A program made the translations under genes and the position numbers. From the NCBI GenBank assembly GCA_029204045.2, contig CM055069.1, positions 28,252,825 through 28,316,824 of the forward strand: 64,000 nt of DNA, written 5' to 3'. This document shows, one piece after another, positions 55,694 through 64,000 of the stretch (the stretch's first letter is position 1; each line of letters begins with the position of its first letter). Under the pieces are notes generated by a model. That model worked only from the letters and a program-made list of their open reading frames with translations, searched no databases and was not told where the DNA came from. The DNA is from Tillandsia leiboldiana. Lineage: Eukaryota > Streptophyta > Magnoliopsida > Poales > Bromeliaceae.

Positions 55694-58600
55694 TGTCACG
55701 CCCCGGAGTCGAAACTGCGACCCGGGCTCGCCAACAGATCCGCCACCTATGCCAACCTGCATAAGCGAAGCGTCCTACCTGCAAGAAAAGTACTACAGCT
55801 AAACAGATATCAGAGCTAAAGATAAAAATCTGCTGTATAACTAAAATCAATCACTGTACAACTGGAAATAATACAACAATGTCCGCCTCCCAAAAATAAT
55901 AATAATAATACAATGTCCTCAAGTACAAGCTCTGAACCCAACCGGGAGGTATCTCCAATAAATACAAAAGTGTACAGTTTCTCAATACATAATATCCTCA
56001 CTACAACAGTCTCTCAAAAGAGGGAAAAAGAAACGACTAATCTACAGAAGATCTCCTCTGAAGGGGTACCGCTACTCTCCAACGACGGGTAGGGATCTAG
56101 CACGCGACTCCCTCGCCTCGATCAACAACCGCAGAATCAGCAACACCCGCTAAGACTCTGCAAAACAAAGGAGAGAAAAGAAGGGGAGGGGGAAAACCCC
56201 CAACGGGTGTGAGAACTACACCTAAAAAGGGAGTCCTTAGTGGGTACCGCCACCAGGCCCGACGATCTGCCCACTAAGTCCACTAGAGGCATAAGATAAC
56301 CAAAGCAGTAAAGATTGAAATAGGAAAGCTGGAGACTTTCAACAGCTACCATGCCTCTATCTAAATGCTCAAATGGGGAAAACTCTGATAAAGATATGCA
56401 ACACTCGCACACGAGGTGCTCAATCGACCCACTCGAGCTGACTGCCACATCGGGTCCAGTCAAACCTGCGCCCACCTACAACCACCTCCCGCTGACGGGC
56501 AGGAATTACGTAGGGCGTCCAAACGGACTAACTCGCTATCGAGTAGTGGCTCATGCAGGCTATAGTCAAAATCCACGCTCTCTCTCAGAACGGATAAACT
56601 CAAGATCACCAAGCCTCTCGCACAACGGTCAACAACTCACAAAGACCTCGGGACCACAGTCCCCAAATGGATCCCAACAACACTAGCGCTGGTCTAAACA
56701 CAGCTACTAGACTCCACTCGGTCCCCCTGACACGAGTGAAACAAGAAAGTCAAATATCTATAATAAACCCAATCTAGTGCCACCAGTGAAACTGGCATTG
56801 CCTGCTCAGCGGAATCTGCACACATGGCTCGAAACCGCGGGATCGGCCCGCACGGCTCGCATCCCAAAACAAGTATCAGACCGGCACACAAGGCTGGGTC
56901 CGAAAAACCTACCTCCGGAGTGGCGCTCGAGGGGAGCGACCCGCACGAGTAAAGTATCACAGTAACCAGTATCTCAGTATAGCAGGACTTTGATCATCAA
57001 TCTGATCAAAGTGGGAAAACTCAACCACCAAGGAAAGACCCGACCTCAATCGGATGCAACAGAACGATAAGTGGGAAACTCCATCCACTAAAGAAAACTG
57101 ACACCCAATCTGGTGCATAGAGAAACATCCGGTCAACCGCCCAATATTCACGGTTGCCGCAAAGCCCCACAACTAATCTAACCTGTCCCAGACACGAAGT
57201 CCCGACTACACTATCCAGACCCCTGCTCGAACCCGAGCAACACTGACCACCTGACTAACAAGAAGGAGAAAGGAAAAGCATGGTTTCTCCTAAGTCAAGT
57301 TCCAATAAGTAGTGTAGCAATAAAAAGGGGGCCTAACTATATGTCCATACAAGCATGCATTTGTCCTCAAGAAAGATACAACAAGTAATCCACATGCCTA
57401 CACCTGACCATAATCCTCGATCATAATCACTCCTCAGAGTACAAATCCGCACATAGCTACCAAAATCCTGTCCCAAAGCATAAACCGACCATATGAAAGG
57501 CTATGTGCTAACATGGCATGTTACATGATCATATAGGGTAACATTAACCTAGGTAAGCTTACACCAATCATCAACATAGATGTCCAAATCATGCAAGTCC
57601 TTAGTATACCTCATAAATACTATTCTTGCAGTTATATATACAATTATCGTTATCAAGCTTACGTACCTTACAAACATAAACCATGTACCCTAAACATGCA
57701 TGCATCCTAACATACAGAATTAGAGAACCGTCCACCGGTTCTGGAAACAAAGCACCCACCTGAAGCGCTTTCCGCAGGCAAAGCCGAAGTCGGTGAAGTG
57801 TGTAGATGTTCACAGTCCAAAATCCGCCAAAACAGCACCCTCGGTACAAGACGCGAAAGCCTCGGCTTCAAACAGCTGAAAACACCCGGAATCCACTATG
57901 TCCAATATTCTCCAGTTCCAACAGGTCCAGCAACACTTGCAAACACCCCTGGGTACAACAATAAGGTCCAACATTACACTTAATCCAAAATATTCCAAGT
58001 ATATACAACATCAGAAAACAGCCCCAAAGATGTACAGCTTTCACCTGCAGAACAGACTCTGAAAAATCCAACAAAATTACTATCGCGTTCCTTGCGTCGA
58101 TACCTTCGAAACGAGTACCTGCACATCAAATTCCGAGCCCCGTAGGCCGAGTTACAAATTCCACAACACAGGGCGCTCACAAACATACAACCACACATCT
58201 GTATTTCCATGCACAGATAAAGGGCGAGAAATATACCTTCGGGAAAAACTCAGAAAAATCAAAGAAAAATACTGTGACAATCCTCGCGTCGAGTAGATGA
58301 AAAAAGTGTACAAGCACGTCGCCATCCGATGCTCGGTTGCGGAGATAAAAATCCGGCAAGGTGTCGCTATCCAGAAAATCCATCAGAAAATCGTGTCACA
58401 GTAAACTTGGAATAACTCCTCGAAAAGCGCGAAATGGGGAAAAGCTGAAAATACTAAGATCGTAGATCTGTCCGTCGCGGATCCAACGACGCAAGAATCA
58501 CCTGAAACGGTGGTCGGAGTAGGCCGGGGGAGCTCGCGCACCAAAACCCGACGAAGGGGAACCCAAATGGACGAGCGTCGCGCCGCGCCGTAAAAATGGA

Positions 58601-59649
58601 AACCTCAATAAGCGTGCCACCAAAAATCCTAGAAATCCTCCAGAGGGTGCGCAACACGAAGGGGAGCAACTTTGCTGAAGGGCTCGGGGAGAGAGGAAGC
58701 TCGGAACTGTAGAAAAAGGGGTGAAGAAGGAGGTTCGGATCCTTTAAATAGGCTGCCGAAACAATTCGGAAAATACCGAACAAGTCCCACTTTCCGGGCG
58801 CTGGCAAGAACCGGGCGGCTACAGTGTTGGGCCCGGCCCAACACTGTTCACGCCCGGAAATCCCAGGGCCCGCCACGTCGCCCCCGAACAGCGGACAGCC
58901 ACACCGGCCATCCGCTGCTCGACACGTGGCGCTCGGAGAAGGCGACGCGTGGACCGCACTCGGTCAACAGTCGCCCACGTGCGCGCCTGCGACGCCGCCT
59001 GCGCCTCTGCACGCACGCTTCCTGAGGCGCTCCCCAGCCAGCTCTGTGGACCGAGTGCACGTGGACCGGCCAACCGGTGCGCGCCACGTGCCCCCCCCAC
59101 CGGTCCACCGTACACCCGCCTTTCCCGTGGACTGCGCCCGCTGCGCCGGCCCAACCGGGAGCCGCCACGTGGCCCGCGACCGGTGCATGCCTCCGCGGTG
59201 GACCGCGCACCTGCCCGAGCCTGCTCCGCCGCTGCCCGCCGCCGCACGCCGCCGCCGCCGGTGCCGGAACAGTACCCTTGCCTCGAAAAACGTGCCGAAT
59301 CATCCGGACTCCGAAAAATGCAAGTGAATAGTCCATTTTCATCGTTTTCGCGCGCTAAATCCAAATCCGAGGTCCATTTTGCCAAATTTCAACACTAAAA
59401 ATTGCCGAAGGCATCCGGAAAGGTGTTCCTTGATCCAAACTTCGCGCTGAGCCCAATTTTAATATCCATTGCGCGCAAAACCACTTCTGAAGCTCTGACG
59501 GAGTCCACCGATCACCCACGTGATCCATTTAACACGATGAGCCCATCACTTGTGTCCAGTTGGTGCACAAATACCACTGACACGCCCCATAGGCCTCCCG
59601 GAGCTGCTGGTCAACCAGTAATCTCGTCGTGGGGATCCGGGTCCTCACA
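55694..59649 (-). repeat. Right (5') LTR of element C (3,956 bp)
   Basis: Starts TGTCACGCCCCGGAGTCGAA and ends GGGTCCTCACA, followed by the GTAAA duplication. It is uninterrupted and serves as the reference for the split left LTR. There is no gene inside. Confidence 0.92.
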
Positions 59650-59654
59650 GTAAA

Positions 59655-60717
59655 ACTGGTGGATAAAGCAAGTTACTTCTTGAAGCTCTACTCCGAGGCT
59701 CGACAAGAAAAAATGGAAATGACGAAGACCATTTTCCAACTTAAGGATGATTTGTAGCGATTTTCTTCGGGAAGGAGCAAGTTGGATGAGATGCTTGATC
59801 TTGGTCAAACAAACCGTTTCGGCCTTGGATACAATCTAACTGGAGACAGTCCTAGTTCGAGTAAGACAGTTTTTGTGCCCCAGTCGGTATCTCCTCCTCC
59901 GACGACGGAATTTACTGCAATCAACGACAACAACCCTACCTCACCTACTTCGGGTTCGACAAGTTCAAAGGTATGTTTTCGTTGTGGTTTTGCAGGGCAC
60001 ATATGAAGAAATTGCAAGATTGGAACGAAAATATCACATCAAGCACCTCTTGCAACAACTACCAAAAAGGTGATTCCCCGAAAATCAAAGGAGAACCTTT
60101 CAAAGGAAAAGAGCCTTGGTAGTTTATCTAACAAGACGACGTCATCAAAGAAAAGCAATCAATCAAACAAGACGCTTTCACCAAGGAGAATAACTTCACA
60201 TTCATTGTCGATGCAGTCCAAAAAGGTTTGGGTGCGCAAAGGTGAAATCTTCTCTTGTCTTGTCATTCATACTTCTTTGCATGCTTATGACAATTCGTCG
60301 TGGTATCTGGATAGTGGATGTTCCCGTCATATGACCGGTGACAAAAACAGTTTTCAAACTTTAGAGAAAATCTCCGGAGGACTTGTAGTTTTCGGAGACG
60401 GTCGTTCTTATAAAATTGTTGAAAAAGAAACAATTGCTATTCCAGAAGGCCCGGTTTTGAACAATGTTTTATTTGTTGAAGGCCTTAAGACTAACCTCAT
60501 TAGTATCAGTCAACTTTGTGATAATGGTTTTTCAGTTAAATTTTCCTCTGCTGAATGTATTGTAACTGATAAGGACCATATATTCTTTTTAAAAGGGGTT
60601 AGATTTGAAAATAATTGCTATGTTGTTCCAAACAAAATTTCTGAACATTGTAACCTAGTTTCTTTAGATAATGAAACTCTTTGGCATGAAAGACTAGGTC
60701 ACATAAATTTTAAGTAA
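59655..60717 (+). pseudogene. Element D gag end, protease, integrase zinc finger start
   Basis: Continues gag from LVDKASYFLKL. TAG at 59755-59757 follows LKDDL; the second zinc knuckle CFRCGFAGHI is broken by TGA at 60004-60006. Protease has the intact DSG ([13 protein letters not shown], about 60306). The integrase finger [12 protein letters not shown] ends in TAA at 60715-60717. Confidence 0.9.
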
Positions 60718-61872
60718 CTAGCAAGGATTTCAAATAATGACGTGGTTAAGGGGGTTCCGAAATTATCTTTTAATCAAAATATTGTGTGTGGAGGTTGTCT
60801 AAAGGGAAAACAATCAAGGGCCGCACACAAGAACTTGAACCACGTTGGTACCAAACGGCCATTAGAATTACTGCACATGGACTTAATGTGGCCGACACGT
60901 CAACCAAGCTTGGGAGGTAAATGGTATATTTTTCTTTTGGTTGATGATTTCTCTAGATATTCATGGGTAACATTTTTAAAAGAGAAAGTGGATACTTTCG
61001 ACTCTTTTCATAAGGTTTGTCATCGTATTATGATTGAGAGAAATGAAAAGATTGTTCGTGTTCGAAGTGAAAGAGGTGGAGAATTCATCAATTCTAAATT
61101 CATTGATTTTTGCACTTCCAATGGCATAAAACATGAATTCTCAGCACCCTATACACCTCAACAGAATGGTGTAGTCGAGCGCAAAAACAGGGTTGTTCAA
61201 AAGATGGCGCGTGTTATGCTTCACAGCCGGAATTTACCGTTAAATTTTTGGGCTGAAGCTGTGAACACCGCCGTCTATGTAATTAATCGAGTGTATTTGC
61301 GCTCGGAAACTTTAAATACACCATATGAGCTATGGTTTTGTAGAAAACCGAATATCAAATATTTTCGAATCTTTGGGAGTCGTTGTTATATTTTGCGTGA
61401 TCGCGAAAATCTTGGAAAATTCGACTCTCGAAGTGACGAAGGGATTTTCATGGGTTATTCTACAAATAGTAGAGCATATCGGGTATTTAACCTTGAATCT
61501 AAAACGATGTTAGAATATATTAATGTTAAAGTAGATGAAGCTTTTCATTTTGCATCTGACAAATCTACCCCGGATATGTCTCTAGATGATGATACTCCTA
61601 TAAATGCATCTTCTCATAATAATTCTTTCGATAAAGTTGATGCATCTAATGGTTCTTCTAGTTTATCTGATATGCAGGAATTATCACACGTACCTCCGAG
61701 TACTCCGTTACCTCAAACGCTACGTATCTCCAAGGATCATCCAGAATCGAACATTATTGGAGACCCACAAGAAGGAGTCAGGACTCGGAGACAGTTGGTT
61801 TGTGGAGTCGCATGTTACGTCTCCATGGTAGAACCAAAGAACGTCGATGAAGCTCTTCAGGATGAGTACTAG
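60718..61872 (+). pseudogene. Element D integrase
   Basis: The frame goes on after the TAA ([16 protein letters not shown]) with CGGCLKGK, the first catalytic Asp in LLHMDLMWPT, and the Glu in NGVVERKNR. The second catalytic Asp is Glu here: RSERGGEF instead of [11 protein letters not shown] at 61870-61872 replaces a Trp codon (DEY-stop-IEAMQEE). Confidence 0.9.
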
Positions 61873-61881
61873 ATTGAAGCA

Positions 61882-63359
61882 ATGCAGGAAGAGCTCCATC
61901 AGTTCGAAAGAAACAAAGTCTGGGAACTAACGAAGCCACCGAAGCAACACAATGTAATTGGTACTAAATGGATTTTCAAGAACAAGAAAAATGAGGATGG
62001 TACCATTATCAGGAACAAAGCACGCCTAGTTGCTCAGGGCTACTCACAAATTGAAGGAATAGACTTTGATGAGACGTTCGCCCCGGTAGCTCGACTCGAG
62101 TCGATTCGTATTTTGTTCGCAATTGCTTGTCATTTTAAAATCAAACTCTTTCAAATGGACATTAAGAGCGCGTTTTTAAATGGGTTTTTGAACGAGGAAG
62201 TTTATGTGGCTCAACCGAAAGGTTTTGTAGACCATAAGCAACCTAACCATGTTTTTCGTTTGAAAAAGGCTCTTTATGGTCTAAAACAAGCACCGCGAGC
62301 GTGGTACGAAAGGTTGACAAAGCACCTTTTGGAGAAGGGCTATACTCGAGGGGGAGCAGATCGGACTCTTTTGTGAAGCATTATCAGGATAACTTCATTG
62401 TGGCACAAATCTATGTCGATGACATTGTATTTGGTGCAACAAGAGACAATGATGCTTCTAAATTCGCTGAAACCATGGAAAGCGAATTTGAGATGTCTAT
62501 GATGGGGGAACTAACATACTTTCTTGGATTGCAAGTGAAACAAAATGAAGAAGGCATCCATTAGTGCCAATCCAAGTATGCAAGGGAGTTGGTGAAGAAA
62601 TTCGATTTAGAAAACTCTAAAGACTTTCCGACTCCAATGGGAACTAGCAATAAGGGATTAGGAAGTGAATCTCTTAGTGAAAGTGTAGACGAGAAGCTTT
62701 ATCGCAGCATAATTGGAAGTCTACTCTATCTCACGGCTAGTCGCCCGGATATATCCTTTAGTGTTGGGATTTGCGCGAGATATCAATCAGCACCAAAGGA
62801 GGTTCACCTGAAAGCGGTGAAAATGATCATCCGGTACATCAAAGGAACTTTGAATTTCAGAATTTGGTATCCTATGGGAACAACTCTTGACATAATAGGA
62901 TATTCAGATGCCGATTGGGCAGGATCTGTGGATGATCGGAAAAGTACGAGTGGTGCATGTTTTTATCTTGGCCATTGCCTTGTTGCGTGGCATAGTAAAA
63001 AGCAAAACTGCATTGCACTATCGACTACCGAAGCGGAATATATTTCAGCGGGTAGTTGTTCAACCCAACTCATTTGGATGAAAAGCGTGTTGAGCGACTT
63101 CCGAATTTCAGCAACTTCGGTAACTATTCTTTGTGACAACACAAGTGCTATAAATATTTTTAAAAATCCTGTGTTACACTCGAGAACAAAACACATTGAA
63201 CTTAGATATCATTTTCTAAGAGAGCTAGTTGAATCAAGTATACTTCAAATTTCTTATATTTCAACTGAAGATCAATTAGCTGACATTTTAACAAAACCTT
63301 TGGATCAAAAACGATTTATTCATTTGCGTAAAGCAATAGGAATGCTTTCTTTGAAATAA
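61882..63359 (+). pseudogene. Element D reverse transcriptase and RNase H
   Basis: RT is well kept ([19 protein letters not shown]), with a one-base frameshift at about 62370 (RTLL versus RTLFVKHY) and TAG at 62562-62564. RNase H (62589-63359) has DADWAG and, with one change, [11 protein letters not shown]. The final stop is at 63357-63359, equivalent to the pol ends of elements 1 and 2. Confidence 0.92.
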
Positions 63360-64000
63360 CTCTTTTTGAAACCATTGCTTAGGTTAGGTTTTGTTTTGTG
63401 TTTTAGTTCCTTATCTATGTTTGTACATAAAACATTAATTGAGCATTAGTTTAATTGACTTTAACTACATCCTTTCATTTAGAAATCTATTATGCTTTGG
63501 ATATCATAATAAATCATTTGTTGATCATTTATGTCAATTAAGTCATCTTTAATTGATCAAAGTCAATTTCTCTCTCATGTGATCTCTTGGTATAGTCTTT
63601 ATCTTATTTGACAATTGAGTCAAGTGTGAACACGAGATCAATTTTTGATTGAATACTTTATATCTTAAATAATTGATAGCCAATTGAGGGGGAGTTTATT
63701 AAAGTATTTATGCTCAAAAGATGTGGAAAGAGTTACATCCCAATGAGGAGTGTGAAAACTACCACCACATGGAGGAAACAGCTACCACCTCGGTCGTCCG
63801 AGTACTGTGTGCAGCTACCACATGTATACCAAGCATGGTTTTTCGTGTTGAATAGATAAAATGCTTGTTGGAATATTTGACTCTGTCAAATTCCAAGGTT
63901 GGTATAAGGTGGGGATTTTATTAAAAGATGCTCAAAGAGCCACTCCTTACAATAAATTGACTAGATATATTATCTAACTTATTTGGGATTTCAAACATCT
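63360..64000 (+). other. Element D post-pol region, no full gene
   Basis: AT-rich sequence homologous to 1500-2145 and 21120-21759. It contains the internal polypurine tract CCAATTGAGGGGGAG (tract 63686-63694) and the conserved block. A third ORF, if present, would lie beyond the window. Confidence 0.75.
63721..63855 (+). other. Conserved post-pol block with small ORF, element D copy
   Basis: 44 codons beginning MWKELHPNEECENYHHMEE and ending MVFRVE. It is much better conserved with the other two copies than the surrounding 3' sequence, although D's pol has decayed. Confidence 0.5.

Larger units (their letters stand above)
33383..59649 (-). mobile_element. Gypsy element C, non-autonomous LARD-like, hosting element B
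   Basis: LTRs read TGTCACGCCCCGG...GTCCTCACA on the plus strand. Target duplication GTAAA stands at 33378-33382 and 59650-59654, inside gag of element D. The left LTR is 33383-34040 plus 44969-48278 (3,968 bp without B), the right one 55694-59649 (3,956 bp). The internal region is 7,415 bp as assembled, but about 3.86 kb of that is a gap and a duplicated contig end, leaving about 3.56 kb. The primer site near 55680 is degenerate (TGCTATCAGGGCC). Coding capacity is lost. Confidence 0.88.
28228..64000 (+). mobile_element. Copia element D, Sirevirus-like, old, interrupted by F and C
   Basis: Plus-strand copia sequence in four blocks: 28228-28688, 33081-33382, 59655-63359 (gag to RNase H) and the 3' region to the window end. 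The breaks at 28689-33080 and 33383-59654 are explained by insertions with 5-bp target duplications, and the gag sequence continues exactly across both. The 5' LTR and first third of gag are missing: D begins abruptly at the element 2 boundary. Numerous stops make it the oldest copia copy here. Confidence 0.9.

Overview
This is a piece of a repeat-rich flowering-plant nuclear genome. I see no host gene, tRNA or rRNA. Nearly all of the 64 kb is nested LTR retrotransposons: Ty1/copia elements of Sirevirus (SIRE/Maximus) type and Ty3/gypsy elements of Tekay/Del chromovirus type. I cannot name the species. There are two 100-N scaffold gaps (20750-20849 and 49735-49834), so the window is three contigs.

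Layout. (1) 1-8080: copia element 1, minus strand, running off the left edge: a third ORF (503 to 1, incomplete), pol (4542-2146), gag (6707-4686), an initiator-Met PBS and a 1,340-bp 5' LTR. It lies next to 8081-10361, the 3' part of a plus-oriented gypsy-type LTR (E). (2) 10415-16487: Tekay chromovirus A, minus strand: 2.87-kb LTR, then chromodomain, integrase, RNase H, RT and protease end, all broken. At 16488 it is cut by a head-to-head gypsy LTR piece (to 17232), followed by a copia LTR fragment (17233-17657). (3) 17658-28227: copia element 2, minus strand, LTRs of 1,301 and 1,310 bp, nearly complete gag-pol, a third ORF and a scaffold gap inside. (4) 28228-64000: old copia element D, plus strand, with its gag split twice: by a 4,387-bp solo LTR (F, 28689-33075, target duplication GTGTG) and by element C (33383-59649, target duplication GTAAA). 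Element B (34041-44963, target duplication ACCAT) sits in C's left LTR. B and C have about 4-kb LTRs around short, decayed gag/pol, much like large retrotransposon derivatives (LARDs). Past C, D's gag end, protease, integrase, RT and RNase H follow to 63359, with several stops.

Most notable points. The Sirevirus-like elements carry an extra ORF after pol; in element 1 it opens with a secretory-signal-like segment and has what looks like its own promoter (TATA box, leader intron) below the same GATCCGGATC palindromes that stand upstream of the LTR TATA box. A block of about 125 nt between pol and that ORF is almost unchanged in three diverged copies. The gypsy LTR ends share a 10-bp hairpin with a compensatory base-pair change. 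LTR C has six conserved CACGTG boxes. Two findings concern the assembly: the contigs at the 49.7-kb gap overlap by about 3.76 kb that was never merged, and the two ends of element 2 have non-matching flanks on either side of the 20.75-kb gap.
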